A stretch of 64,000 nt of DNA from Alteromonas ponticola (GTDB lineage: Bacteria; Pseudomonadota; Gammaproteobacteria; Enterobacterales; Alteromonadaceae). A program made the translations under genes and the position numbers. Below the pieces are notes generated by a model. That model had not been told where the DNA came from, searched no databases, and saw only the letters and a program-made list of their open reading frames with translations. Positions 1-9,593 of this stretch are shown here, piece after piece; the stretch's first letter is position 1, and each line of letters begins with the position of its first letter. The stretch is taken from positions 124,001 to 188,000 of the forward strand of contig NZ_JAATNW010000007.1 in NCBI RefSeq assembly GCF_012911815.1, written 5' to 3'.

Positions 1-1
1 G

Positions 2-253
2 TTAGTACAAGCGGTCACGGGATTTTTTGCTGAACGTAATGCGTCAATCAGCGCATTTCGGCAACGCACCTTTCGCGACAGCCAGACACAACAGGAAACA
101 ATGCGATGTAAATTTGTGGTCAACGCGCCCAATTCGGTTGATTTCAGTGAGCTTAAATCAGCATTAAACAGGTTATTTGAGACATTAAATGTAACCGGTA
201 AGGTTACCGATAAGCAAAAGAAGGAAGAAAATGAACACACTACAAGCTGGTGA
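2..253 (+). CDS. gcvR: GcvR-like ACT-domain regulator, C-terminal part (5' end outside window)
   Basis: An open frame enters from the left edge and runs 83 codons to the TGA at 251-253. The readable part contains FFAERNASISAF and ends in a lysine/glutamate-rich tail, consistent with the second ACT domain of the glycine cleavage repressor GcvR. The main support is context: gcvR immediately precedes bcp in E. coli and many gammaproteobacteria, and here the two frames overlap by 23 bases, suggesting translational coupling. In E. coli, GcvR antagonises GcvA at the gcvTHP promoter. The N-terminal domain is not in the window, so the family call rests on a fragment plus synteny. Confidence 0.65.
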   Translation, partial: LVQAVTGFFAERNASISAFRQRTFRDSQTQQETMRCKFVVNAPNSVDFSELKSALNRLFETLNVTGKVTDKQKKEENEHTTSW

Positions 254-692
254 CAGCGCACCTTTGTTCACCTTACCTGATCAGAATGGTGATCAGGTGT
301 CATTAAATGACTTCAAAGCCAAAAAAGTACTGGTTTACTTCTACCCTAAGGCAATGACGCCAGGCTGTACTGTCCAAGCCCAAAATCTTCGCGACAGCAA
401 AACTGAATTGCAAGACAAAAATGTGGTGGTTCTAGGTATCAGCCCTGATCCGGTAAAACGTCTGCCCAAGTTCATCGAGAAAGAAAATCTGAATTTTACG
501 CTGCTATCAGATGAAGATCATGCGGTAGCAGAACAATTTGGCGTATGGGGTTTAAAAAAGTTTATGGGCAAAGAGTACGATGGAATTCATCGTATCAGTT
601 TCTTGATCGACGAAAACGGAAAAATCGAGAAAGTTTTCGACAAGTTTAAAACCAAAGAGCATCATCAGGTGGTGCTGGATTATTTAGCCTGA
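231..692 (+). CDS. bcp: Thioredoxin-dependent thiol peroxidase (bacterioferritin comigratory protein)
   Basis: A 153-residue peroxiredoxin of the BCP/PrxQ type, which reduces hydrogen and alkyl hydroperoxides in the cytoplasm. The motif YFYPKAMTPGCTVQA carries the peroxidatic Cys46, followed by LRD and later LLSDEDH and RISFLIDENG, the expected thioredoxin-fold blocks. In E. coli BCP a resolving Cys lies five residues after the first; here that position is Gln51, and Cys46 is the only cysteine in the protein. It must therefore work as a 1-Cys enzyme, resolved by an external thiol. The start overlaps gcvR, and GGAAG lies just upstream of the ATG. Length is normal for the family. Confidence 0.95.
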   Translation: MNTLQAGDSAPLFTLPDQNGDQVSLNDFKAKKVLVYFYPKAMTPGCTVQAQNLRDSKTELQDKNVVVLGISPDPVKRLPKFIEKENLNFTLLSDEDHAVAEQFGVWGLKKFMGKEYDGIHRISFLIDENGKIEKVFDKFKTKEHHQVVLDYLA

Positions 693-705
693 ACAGCTTC
701 GTTTT

Positions 706-734
706 GCCCATCTAGGCTGGCGCTTCAGATGGGC
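706..734. terminator. Stem-loop between converging bcp and perM
   Basis: GCCCATCT (706-713) pairs perfectly with AGATGGGC (727-734) around a 13-base loop, in the 50-base gap between two converging genes. No good T-run follows on either strand, so this is a possible weak bidirectional terminator only. Confidence 0.4.
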
Positions 735-742
735 AATTATAC

Positions 743-1816
743 CTAGACGCTTTCTACCTTGGTGGCGTTTGGATTACTCGACCAGGCGGTGATAACAGCT
801 TTCACCAGGGTTGCCAGTGGAATGGCAAAAAATACGCCCCAAAAACCCCACAAGCCTCCAAAAAACAATACCGCAACGATAATATACAGAGGATGCAGAC
901 TCACTGCTTCTGAAAATAGAATGGGTACCAGCACGTTGCCATCCAATGCCTGAATGATGCCGTACGCAGTCATCAGGTACCAAAACTCCGGGCTTATTCC
1001 CCATTGAAACATCGCCACTACCGCTATTGGAATCGTTACCACGGCCGCGCCGATATAGGGGATAAGCACCGACAAACCAACCAACACCCCTAACAACATG
1101 GCGTAGCGCAAATCCATTAGCACAAAAGTAATGCATGAGACGGCACCGACAATCACAATTTCAATGACTTTACCGCGGATATAATTAGCGATCTGCGCAT
1201 TCATCTCGTGACCAACCTGGGTGATTAAACGACGTTCCTTAGGCAACAAACTGGAAATACTGGTTAGAAAAAACGCTTTGTCCTTAAGCATGAAAAACAC
1301 CATCAGCGGGACCAGAATCAGGTACACCAGTAATGCAGCCAGATTTCCAATTGAACTGAATGAAGCCGATAATAACTGTTCTCCAAACTCAACCAGTTTA
1401 TCATTAAGACCTTCCATCATATTGTGAATCTGATACACCTGCACATAGTCTGGATACTTTTGCGGGAGCGTAATCAACCAATCCTGAGCGCGCTGCCATA
1501 TCAGCGGCGTTTCCTGAATAAGGTTCACGCTTTGCTTGGAAATAATTGGCATCAGCCCAATTAAGATAAGCACCGTAATACCGATGAAAAGTGAAAGCAC
1601 CACGCCGCATGCCAAACCGCGCCCCACCCCGATTCGCATTAACCTGTTGACCGGCCAGTCAAGCAGATAGGCTATCACTGCAGCTACCAGGACGGGCATG
1701 ATAAGCCCTCCCCAGAACACAATTACCGCTGTGGACAAAAGAATCAGTACAAGTAACATCGCTGCATCGGGATCGGAAAACTTTCGACGATACCAGCGAC
1801 CAAACACACTTAGCAT
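743..1816 (-). CDS. perM: AI-2E family transporter (PerM-like permease)
   Basis: A 357-residue integral membrane protein with hydrophobic pairs near residues 20-55 and 65-95, a long hydrophilic stretch around 100-150, and a cluster of membrane segments in the C-terminal half. It has AI-2E family features such as the N-terminal PVLVAAVIAYLLDWPVNRL block, VPLMVFFMLKDK, and the late GxxWGFWGVFFAIPLA segment. Members are implicated in export of autoinducer-2 or in Na+(Li+)/H+ antiport; the substrate cannot be read here. Divergent orientation to bepA is as in E. coli, where perM sits beside bepA. Length is usual. Confidence 0.88.
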   Translation of the reverse strand: MLSVFGRWYRRKFSDPDAAMLLVLILLSTAVIVFWGGLIMPVLVAAVIAYLLDWPVNRLMRIGVGRGLACGVVLSLFIGITVLILIGLMPIISKQSVNLIQETPLIWQRAQDWLITLPQKYPDYVQVYQIHNMMEGLNDKLVEFGEQLLSASFSSIGNLAALLVYLILVPLMVFFMLKDKAFFLTSISSLLPKERRLITQVGHEMNAQIANYIRGKVIEIVIVGAVSCITFVLMDLRYAMLLGVLVGLSVLIPYIGAAVVTIPIAVVAMFQWGISPEFWYLMTAYGIIQALDGNVLVPILFSEAVSLHPLYIIVAVLFFGGLWGFWGVFFAIPLATLVKAVITAWSSNPNATKVESV

Positions 1817-2139
1817 AATTATTCCCGCTAAAACGACCTCGGTTTCAGGATTGGCATGATAGGTAAATGCTTAAGCACCCGCAATATAATTATTCCGTTT
1901 GCTGATGCAAATATTATTCTCTCAACATGATATTTTATTGAATCTACGTTTGAAAATTAGGATAAGATGACCATTTAATACAAAGTCTTACACCAGACGT
2001 ATTACTTTTTGCATTGGGGCATGCTCAGTACGGCTGCGTTAATTTGTCGTCAGTGTAAGACGAAATGCGAAACCTACTGATAGTAAATGACTCTAAGGCA
2101 GCATATACGCAATTGCAGTGCTCGATTTTGGCAGGATTA
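1817..2139. other. Divergent perM/bepA intergenic region with long-range inverted repeat
   Basis: This 323-base AT-rich gap must hold the divergent promoters of perM and bepA. There is a perfect 10-base palindrome TGCTTAAGCA at 1868-1877. A longer pairing joins GTCTTACACCAGACG (1985-1999) with CGTCAGTGTAAGAC (2048-2061), one bulge, around a loop of about 48 bases; transcribed in the bepA direction it would form a leader hairpin ending about 78 bases before the start codon. I could not pick convincing -35/-10 boxes or a sigma-E-type promoter. Confidence 0.4.
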
Positions 2140-3603
2140 ATGAGATTATTAGCGCGAACATTACGATTAACAGGGTGTTTAACTCTTGGCTTAGCATTAG
2201 CCGCAGTAGCCCAGGAAGGCACATTTAGTAATAAAAATGCGCTCCCGGAAATAGGTGTCGTCGCATCCGACGCCTTGCCATTAGATAAAGAAATCATCAT
2301 TGGCGACGCCGTGATGCGTCAAATGCGTGCGCAGTCGCCGATTGTTGCTGATCCGCTACTTGATGAATACCTTCAGGATTTAGGTAACCGATTAGTCGCT
2401 CAAGCTGAAAACGTAAAATTTCCGTTCAAGTTTTTTTGGGTCAATAACAATGCACTGAACGCCTTTGCGTTTTTTGGCGGTCATATAGGCGTGCATACAG
2501 GGCTGATTTTTAAAGCTCAATCTGAAAGTGAACTGGCTTCGGTACTGGCTCATGAAGTGGCCCACGTTACCCAGCGGCACTTAGCGCGGCGCATACAGTC
2601 ACAGCAACGCTCTACTCCTATTGCTATTGCTTCTTTGATTGGCGGAATTCTTGTTGCTATGGCCGATCCGCAGGCGGGTATGGCGGTGATGCAAACCGGA
2701 CAGGCGGCGTCGGCGCAAATGCAAATAGACTATACCCGCTCAAATGAGCAGGAAGCTGACCGCATCGGTATTGCCATGTTGTCGCGCGCAAACTTTGATC
2801 CCGAAGGCGCCGCTTCGTTCTTTTCGACACTGGCAGAGGAATATCGTCTGGTTTCACGTCCTCCTGCGCGATTGCTCTCGCACCCGCTGACGGAGACCCG
2901 TATTGCTGATGCCAGAACACGAGCCAGCAGTTATCCCAAGGTGCATGTAGCTGAAAGCCTTTCATTTCATTTAGCCCGCGCGCGCGTGATGGCGCGCTAT
3001 GTGTTTGAGCCAAACTATGCGCTGGACTATTTTAAAGCTGCGGTGGATAAGAAGGCATTCAAAATTGATCAAGCCGCGCATTACGGGCTGGCACTGGCAT
3101 ACTTGCGTGCAGAAAAATATAAAGAGGCAGAACAGGTATTAGCGCCATTGCTGAAACAGCACCCTGAAAATTTATTTTACCTTGATGTTGCAACCGACAT
3201 TTCATTAGCCCAAAAACAATACGAAGAAGCCATCGACAGATTAGCGCCGCATCTTGCGCGTGCGCCACGAAATCAGGTGCTGGCCTTAAATCAGGCCAAC
3301 GCAATGATTGAGGCGGGCCAACATCAAAAAGCCATTGCAATATTAAAAGATTTTTTGCTGGTCAACAGCCAGTATCAGTTGCCTTATCAGCTCTTAACCG
3401 AAGCTTATAGAAATTCTCGCCAGATGAAAGATATGCATCAGAGCAAGGCGGAAACCTTTGCACTTTATGGCGCATATTCTCGCGCCGTGGATGAGCTTCA
3501 ACATGCCTATAACTTTGCTGAAGAAAATCATTTGGAAAAGCAAAAGATTCGCGCCCGCATCAAGCAACTGCGCGAGGAAGAAGAACGCTTAAAGCGATTG
3601 TGA
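2140..3603 (+). CDS. bepA: Periplasmic M48 metalloprotease / chaperone BepA
   Basis: A 487-residue exported zinc metallopeptidase with a C-terminal TPR domain, the BepA (YfgC) family that helps assemble or degrade outer-membrane proteins such as LptD. A signal peptide covers about residues 1-25 (ending ALAAVAQ). The zinc site HEVAHVTQRH starts at about residue 138, and the third ligand is expected in SNEQEADRIG. Helical repeats with TPR spacing fill residues ~290-480, ending in a charged coiled tail. The frame is open upstream to 2065, but the ATG at 2140 is preceded by GGCAGGA and gives exactly the E. coli length, so I choose it. It overlaps the converging thioredoxin gene by 15 bases. Confidence 0.93.
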   Translation: MRLLARTLRLTGCLTLGLALAAVAQEGTFSNKNALPEIGVVASDALPLDKEIIIGDAVMRQMRAQSPIVADPLLDEYLQDLGNRLVAQAENVKFPFKFFWVNNNALNAFAFFGGHIGVHTGLIFKAQSESELASVLAHEVAHVTQRHLARRIQSQQRSTPIAIASLIGGILVAMADPQAGMAVMQTGQAASAQMQIDYTRSNEQEADRIGIAMLSRANFDPEGAASFFSTLAEEYRLVSRPPARLLSHPLTETRIADARTRASSYPKVHVAESLSFHLARARVMARYVFEPNYALDYFKAAVDKKAFKIDQAAHYGLALAYLRAEKYKEAEQVLAPLLKQHPENLFYLDVATDISLAQKQYEEAIDRLAPHLARAPRNQVLALNQANAMIEAGQHQKAIAILKDFLLVNSQYQLPYQLLTEAYRNSRQMKDMHQSKAETFALYGAYSRAVDELQHAYNFAEENHLEKQKIRARIKQLREEEERLKRL

Positions 3604-4107
3604 TTTAAGCGCATCGATTTTTTGGATAAGCCCGGCTTCAGTTTGCTCACCGAATAATGAAGCGGCGACTTTGCCCTCTGGCGAGATAATAAATGTTGCC
3701 GGTAAATAGCTTGGCGTTGGCGTGGGCAACGTGTTTTCCGGGTCATTTGGGATCACCTCGAACTGTATATCGAATTCAGCGATCATAGCTGCTAAATCAG
3801 CTGCTGCCATAGGGTCATAGTTAACCCCAAACAGCTTGATGTTATTTCCCGTCGATTTGGCAAAGCGATTTAACTCAGGTAACTCGCGTAAACAAGGCGC
3901 GCACCATTTGGCAAAATAATTCACTACTACCCACTTCCCTTCAAATTGCTGCCAGCGATATTCAACGCCGTTGGCAGTTTCAAAGTCAGCATTAACTCGA
4001 TTAGCTGCGATAACTCCCAATACCAGACTGGCGATGCCGACTAAAAGTGCAATAACGAAAAAAACCCCTTTAGTTGGCGACGATTTACCCGTTTCTTGCA
4101 TCGTCAT
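3589..4107 (-). CDS. Membrane-anchored TlpA-like thiol:disulfide protein
   Basis: 172 residues: a short cytoplasmic N-terminus, one membrane anchor (about residues 14-34) and a periplasmic thioredoxin fold of the TlpA/ResA type. The redox motif is WCAPC with cysteines at about 69 and 72, preceded by VVVNYFAKWC. A cis-proline candidate lies in PSYLPATFII. Such proteins reduce specific periplasmic disulfides, for example in cytochrome maturation or metalloprotein assembly; the partner is not evident from neighbours. GAGGT sits 6 bases before the ATG. It converges on bepA with overlapping 3' ends and is divergent from arsC with a 72-base gap. Confidence 0.87.
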   Translation of the reverse strand: MTMQETGKSSPTKGVFFVIALLVGIASLVLGVIAANRVNADFETANGVEYRWQQFEGKWVVVNYFAKWCAPCLRELPELNRFAKSTGNNIKLFGVNYDPMAAADLAAMIAEFDIQFEVIPNDPENTLPTPTPSYLPATFIISPEGKVAASLFGEQTEAGLIQKIDALKSQSL

Positions 4108-4179
4108 TGATTACCTCTTGATAATTGTTTACAAAATCGCAATAGTGTCCGCATTCATATCATCATAGAAAAGAACATT

Positions 4180-5108
<929 letters not shown>

Positions 5109-5126
5109 ATATGAAGTGATTGCTGT

Positions 5127-5543
5127 ATGAATTTATCCACGTCTTTTTATCGTTATCTAGCGTTACTTTCTTATGCAGGGTTACTCATTTTGGTTGCCAG
5201 CTGGAATTTCGTAGTAGTAGAAGACACCCCCTATTCCGGACTGTTTATTTTTCTGGTCTATATTTTACCGCTACTACTTCCTCTTAAAGGCATCATCCAG
5301 GCAAAACCTTACACTCACGCGTGGGCAAATTTCATTGTGATGTTCTACCTCCTGCACGGTTTCACAATTAGTTACGCAGAACCCGCACTGCGTGTTTACG
5401 GCATTATTGAAATTGTATTGAGTACGCTCATGTTTATCGGTTGTAGTTTTTTTGCGCGAAAGCGGGGAAGAGAGTTAAACTTAGGATTGAAAAAACTAAA
5501 ACAAGAAATGCAGGAAGAGCGCGACAGGTTTAAAGGAGTGTAG
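5127..5543 (+). CDS. DUF2069 family inner-membrane protein
   Basis: 138 residues with four predicted membrane segments (about 10-30, 35-52, 65-85 and 90-110) and a basic, glutamate-rich cytoplasmic tail. The pattern RYLALLSYAGLLILVASWN followed by PLLLPLKGI is that of the DUF2069 family, which commonly sits directly after wrbA in gammaproteobacteria. Function is unknown. It lies 18 bases after wrbA and 2 bases before the next gene, so the run arsC-wrbA-DUF2069-metallopeptidase may be one transcript. Confidence 0.83.
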   Translation: MNLSTSFYRYLALLSYAGLLILVASWNFVVVEDTPYSGLFIFLVYILPLLLPLKGIIQAKPYTHAWANFIVMFYLLHGFTISYAEPALRVYGIIEIVLSTLMFIGCSFFARKRGRELNLGLKKLKQEMQEERDRFKGV

Positions 5544-5545
5544 TA

Positions 5546-7459
5546 ATGCGTTGGGTTTCATATCTAAGTGTGGCTTTTGTTGTCGGCTGTGGTGGCTCGG
5601 GAGATAACGATGGTCCGACTAACAGCCCTCCTCCCGCAAACGCCCCTGAATTAGTCATTTCTGGTCCCAGTGAAGTGGTTGTAGGTGACTCAGTTGGCCT
5701 GGTGGTCACAGCGAGCGATAATTCGTCTTTATCGTCGGTCAACTGGCGGGTAGATCAGGAAAATCTTAAACTGTTGACCGCTCACACTCAGGTGGTGGGT
5801 TTCGATGCCCCAACAGCAGGTGATTATCTGTTTACCATTAGCGCAAGAACCGCCTCAGGCCGTGCTATTAATACAGACTACAGCCTGACCGTTATTGAGG
5901 GGGAAACACCAGATGCGGTTGTCAGAGTAGACCATCAAGCTGCTGAAGGCGGACGTATCTCGTTGCGAGTGGATAACAATTCTACTAAAACGATAGAGTC
6001 TGTTAGTTGGCAACAGACCGCAGGGCCTGCTGCAGTTGATGTCGTGTATGACGACAATGATGATCCGAAACAAAACATTTATTTTGATGCACCCCGTGTC
6101 ACTAGTGACGTGATCATCGCCTACCGTGCCACCATCCAATACGATGATGGTTCCGATGCATCGGATGAAGCACAGGTGCTGGTCAAAGACATGGAAATTG
6201 TCGATGATGCATTTTTCACCCGCAGCGAAATGTATACCTCCAGTCATATGCAGGCCTATCGTAAAGATAGTCCTTATGCTGACGCTCTGGATGAATGCGT
6301 TTATAACAACAGAATCACTTATCCGTGCGAATTTGAAACCCTTCCGCTGATAGGACAAGAAACAGAATCGCCAACCATCGACGACATTTTAAACAGAACC
6401 TATGTCTCTCACCCCTGGATGGGAAATGCATTTAAAAAGTATCTTGAGAACGCCCCGGCAGGTGATGACATGCTGTCATTGCTCAGGGCGGTGACAGCCG
6501 TAGTCATATCGTATGATATTCGCCCCTCGTTTTATTGGGTGGTAACCGGAGCAATATACCTGGATGCCAGAAACTTTTGGCGAACCCCCGCTGAACGAGA
6601 TACGTTAAATACTGAACCGGATTACCGCAGTGCCTTTGGCAATGAGTTAGCTTACCGCACAACCTGGCGGTATGTAAAAGACGGTGAGTACTATTATCCG
6701 CAACCCGGTCTTGCCCCCGAACTTCGCAACACGCGCACACAACTGGGCGTTGAGCAGGCCATTGACTGGTTGCTGTACCACGAACTGGGTCACGCAAACG
6801 ACTTTTTCAATTACGCCAGTTGGTCGCAGATCCCTCTTTCTACAACGCCATTCGACTGGTTTGAAGATAATGCCCCAAAATCAGATGGCCTGGAAACCAG
6901 CTTGCCGCTGATGTCACCTGAATTACATGCCTTGGCGCAGGTAAATTTTGGCGGCGAGACCGCCACTGCTGAACAAAAAGCCTATACCGCCGCCGATGTC
7001 GCCGCTTTTTACCAGGATGATGTGGCGTCATCGTTTTATTCGTATTACACCAGCAGAGAAGATTACGCTACGCTATTTGAGCAGTTTATGATGCTCTATC
7101 GTATAAAGGCATCGTCAGATGTAGGTGTGTTTACCGCCGAGACATTTGAAAACGAAGAATACGTTCTCACCTGGGGTCAGCGTAACCGCATCAATCAATC
7201 AAGCGTGCAACCACGGGCGAAGTATGTGGTAAACCGGATTTTGCCAGAATTAAACGTGGATGAGATCCAAGCTAGCCTTCCCGAGCCGCAGCTGTTACCT
7301 GAAGGTGAAGACTGGTACGAAACACTTGTTCTGGATGGCGAAACCATTGAATCCACCGAATCATTGTCGCTCTTCCGCTCACAAAAAGTATTGGCGAAAG
7401 ACAGGCCTGAGATTCAGCCATTGTTACCGGTTGCCGTGATGGAAGGTAAGTTAAATTAA
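5546..7459 (+). CDS. Putative outer-membrane lipoprotein zinc metallopeptidase with Ig-like N-terminal domains
   Basis: 637 residues, family not recognised. The N-terminus has a short signal and lipobox VVGCGG, so Cys15 is probably lipidated; a Gly/Pro/Asn/Asp linker follows. Residues ~35-120 and ~125-220 read as two beta-rich Ig/PKD-like modules (for example LVISGPSEVVVGDSVGL). Residues ~225-600 form the presumed catalytic part with LLYHELGHANDFF: His412, Glu413 and His416 match HExxH. About 110 residues later REDYATLFEQFMMLYR resembles the third-ligand region of gluzincins; I infer Glu there. Good ribosome site AAAGGAG before the ATG. Activity and substrate are inferences from the motif. 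Confidence 0.7.
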   Translation: MRWVSYLSVAFVVGCGGSGDNDGPTNSPPPANAPELVISGPSEVVVGDSVGLVVTASDNSSLSSVNWRVDQENLKLLTAHTQVVGFDAPTAGDYLFTISARTASGRAINTDYSLTVIEGETPDAVVRVDHQAAEGGRISLRVDNNSTKTIESVSWQQTAGPAAVDVVYDDNDDPKQNIYFDAPRVTSDVIIAYRATIQYDDGSDASDEAQVLVKDMEIVDDAFFTRSEMYTSSHMQAYRKDSPYADALDECVYNNRITYPCEFETLPLIGQETESPTIDDILNRTYVSHPWMGNAFKKYLENAPAGDDMLSLLRAVTAVVISYDIRPSFYWVVTGAIYLDARNFWRTPAERDTLNTEPDYRSAFGNELAYRTTWRYVKDGEYYYPQPGLAPELRNTRTQLGVEQAIDWLLYHELGHANDFFNYASWSQIPLSTTPFDWFEDNAPKSDGLETSLPLMSPELHALAQVNFGGETATAEQKAYTAADVAAFYQDDVASSFYSYYTSREDYATLFEQFMMLYRIKASSDVGVFTAETFENEEYVLTWGQRNRINQSSVQPRAKYVVNRILPELNVDEIQASLPEPQLLPEGEDWYETLVLDGETIESTESLSLFRSQKVLAKDRPEIQPLLPVAVMEGKLN

Positions 7460-7511
7460 TCGCGTTTGCAAAATGTTGTAACGCATTTCACTGCGGTTGA
7501 AAAAATAATTA

Positions 7512-7543
7512 CGAAAGTTAAACCGGCTTGGGTTTAACTTTCG
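7512..7543 (-). terminator. Rho-independent terminator of hda, built into its stop codon
   Basis: A perfect 13-bp stem CGAAAGTTAAACC / GGTTTAACTTTCG with a 6-base loop. Read on the minus strand it is followed by TAATTATTTTTTC, a fair U-tract. The first arm includes the last codons and TAA of hda, so the terminator overlaps the coding end. On the plus strand there is no U-tract. Confidence 0.75.
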
Positions 7544-8298
7544 TCGTCAATGACTTGCCTGACCAGCGTTAATGTAAGACGCTTCTTCTCTTGCAGCGAC
7601 CTTTCATCAAGACGATCAAGGACACTCAGTAACGAGGGGAGATCGCGATCACTTCGATTGAGCAGATAATCCAGCGCAGGTTCTGACAACTTCAATCCCC
7701 GCTGTTTAGCACGTAAGCGGATAACGGTTTTGCGGTCTTCTTCTGACAACGCCTGTAACTGAAAGGTAATTCCCCACCCCAGCCGTGAGCGAAGATCGGG
7801 CAAATTAAAATCTGGATGTGCGTGGCCGAGTTCAGATGTGCAGACAAGCGTAGAAATCCCGCCTTCTGATACCCGGTTGATTAAGTCGAACAAACCCAGT
7901 TCCCACTCACTGCTCCCCGCAATCGCATGAATATTATCAAGGCAAATAATAGTGACCTGCTCAAGACCATCGAGCACCTGGGGATGTAAATGTATGTAAT
8001 CTTCAAGATTTAAATAGATATGAGTAGCCTGTCGCTCAGCCAGCTCGTGACATATAGAAAACAACAAATGACTTTTTCCTCGTCCTTTGCCGCCCACTAT
8101 ATTAATTAATGGCAGATTTTGACCCGAAATTAAGTCCAGTACCTGTCTGCCATTATCGAACGCCGTGTCCGCCAGTTGACTCAACAAGTCAACCAGTAGA
8201 TCATTTTCCCCAACCACAAAACTGGAGAAGGTTTCATCTACGGGTAAGCTTACAGGCAATGGAAGTTGTACCGCCTGATTAGATATTTTGCTATTCAT
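7534..8298 (-). CDS. hda: DnaA regulatory inactivator Hda
   Basis: 254 residues, DnaA-related AAA+ protein. With the DNA-loaded beta clamp, Hda stimulates ATP hydrolysis by DnaA and so prevents re-initiation. The N-terminal QLPLP (residues 11-15) is the clamp-binding motif. Walker A is GGKGRGKS (69-76), Walker B IICLDNIHAI, and a sensor region RSRLGWGITFQL follows, as in Hda/DnaA. It lacks the DnaA DNA-binding domain IV, as expected. Its start overlaps the end of the DUF2066 gene by 8 bases, so the two are translated together. hda near purM/purN is shared with E. coli. Confidence 0.94.
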   Translation of the reverse strand: MNSKISNQAVQLPLPVSLPVDETFSSFVVGENDLLVDLLSQLADTAFDNGRQVLDLISGQNLPLINIVGGKGRGKSHLLFSICHELAERQATHIYLNLEDYIHLHPQVLDGLEQVTIICLDNIHAIAGSSEWELGLFDLINRVSEGGISTLVCTSELGHAHPDFNLPDLRSRLGWGITFQLQALSEEDRKTVIRLRAKQRGLKLSEPALDYLLNRSDRDLPSLLSVLDRLDERSLQEKKRLTLTLVRQVIDDES

Positions 8299-9412
8299 CC
8301 CAGTAAAAATTCAATCCTTCCAACGGCTGCCCAAAGGTATCGTTAACAGGCAATAGCCGAGACTGTAACGACAGATTTTTAATAAAATCGTCCACCGTGC
8401 CAACCAACTTCACATCATATGTGGCTACCGAGCCTTTTTGTTGTACTAATGTTGCGTTGCGTACCACGCTTAAACTTTCCAAATACCGTTGTGAATGAAC
8501 ATATTTTTCCAGCGAATTGATATTGGCGACGGATATTTGAATGATATCCGACTGCCCATCACCTGTGCCGGCAACCACAGCGAACTGCTGGCCAAGATGA
8601 TCGGCAAACGCATTGATTATTGCTGCGGCTAACTCTTCAATAGAGTCACCGTATAAAGTGCCGAATTCAGATTGTGAACGACCAATGAAAATCCAGTCTG
8701 TGGCGTACTCGCCCTGCGCTTCATTGTCAGTTTCAGCACTGTTGTCGGCGGTCACCGCATAGATTCGCGCACCGATCACATAATCGGCACTATAGCGTTG
8801 TGAAGCCTGAGAAAGCGTTCTGGCAAACCTTCCCCACACATCATAAACAGAAATCGCGTCGTTGTCCGCCAGATCCATCAATGGCAAGCTAAGCGGTACG
8901 CCGCGTTCTACTGCGTTTTGTCGAATAGTACGGGTAATCGTTGACCGCTGCGCTTCATCGACGATAATGCGTTGTCCCCGTTCTCCCTCTATCGCCAACC
9001 ACAATAGCGATTCGGGACGCCGATTGCCCCATACCGGTAAACCTTCCGCATGCAAACGCTGAAGCAGCGATTCGTAATCAAACTCGGCTACGAACATTAA
9101 TTGATTCTGATTGGTTTCATATTGGTAAGAGCGCAAAAACCGTTGCGGATTAGCCAGCCATTGCTTGACCGAGGCCATTTCAAGGATATCTGCGCGCCCG
9201 CTCATTTTTACCAACGTTTGTTGCAGCGCTTGCTTTTCAGCCTTTTTCTGAGTCTGGCTGGATTGATCCTGTACCGGTACTTTCGCAATATTTGCCTGAA
9301 CTGTCACACTGGCGTAAACGGAAGAAACCAGACTCAATGATATGATGCATGTAAGCGCAAAAAAGAATGTGGATCTAACAATAAAAGACATCAAACGATT
9401 GGCAACCTTCAC
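8291..9412 (-). CDS. DUF2066 family exported protein
   Basis: 373 residues with a clear signal peptide (hydrophobic core FFFALTCIISLSLVSS, cleavage near VYAS). The mature part matches what I know of DUF2066, a gammaproteobacterial family of unknown function usually directly upstream of hda: QALQQTLVKMSGR near the N-terminus, LPVWGNRRPESLLWLAIE in the middle and YDVKLVGTVDDF near the end. It probably acts in the periplasm. The coordinate uses a GTG start; an ATG seven codons in (9391) would give an equally good signal peptide and neither has a strong ribosome site. Divergent from purM. Confidence 0.8.
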   Translation of the reverse strand: MKVANRLMSFIVRSTFFFALTCIISLSLVSSVYASVTVQANIAKVPVQDQSSQTQKKAEKQALQQTLVKMSGRADILEMASVKQWLANPQRFLRSYQYETNQNQLMFVAEFDYESLLQRLHAEGLPVWGNRRPESLLWLAIEGERGQRIIVDEAQRSTITRTIRQNAVERGVPLSLPLMDLADNDAISVYDVWGRFARTLSQASQRYSADYVIGARIYAVTADNSAETDNEAQGEYATDWIFIGRSQSEFGTLYGDSIEELAAAIINAFADHLGQQFAVVAGTGDGQSDIIQISVANINSLEKYVHSQRYLESLSVVRNATLVQQKGSVATYDVKLVGTVDDFIKNLSLQSRLLPVNDTFGQPLEGLNFYWDE

Positions 9413-9593
9413 AGAAAACTGAATTCGAAAAAATGAGGCGTTATTGTGTGCTATTTGAAAAAGTTTTTCACCTGCTAAAGTGTTTTTTATCCTTAATGAG
9501 CGTGCATGAAAAATCCGGTAACATGATTGGACTTACCATCACTACCTGATAGAATTCGCGTTTTTCCTACCACTACCGAACCAGGGCGATATT

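Noticed and set aside
5855..6358. 167-codon open frame antisense to the metallopeptidase gene
   Set aside because: Shadow of the well-supported plus-strand gene; no ribosome site and no recognisable domain.
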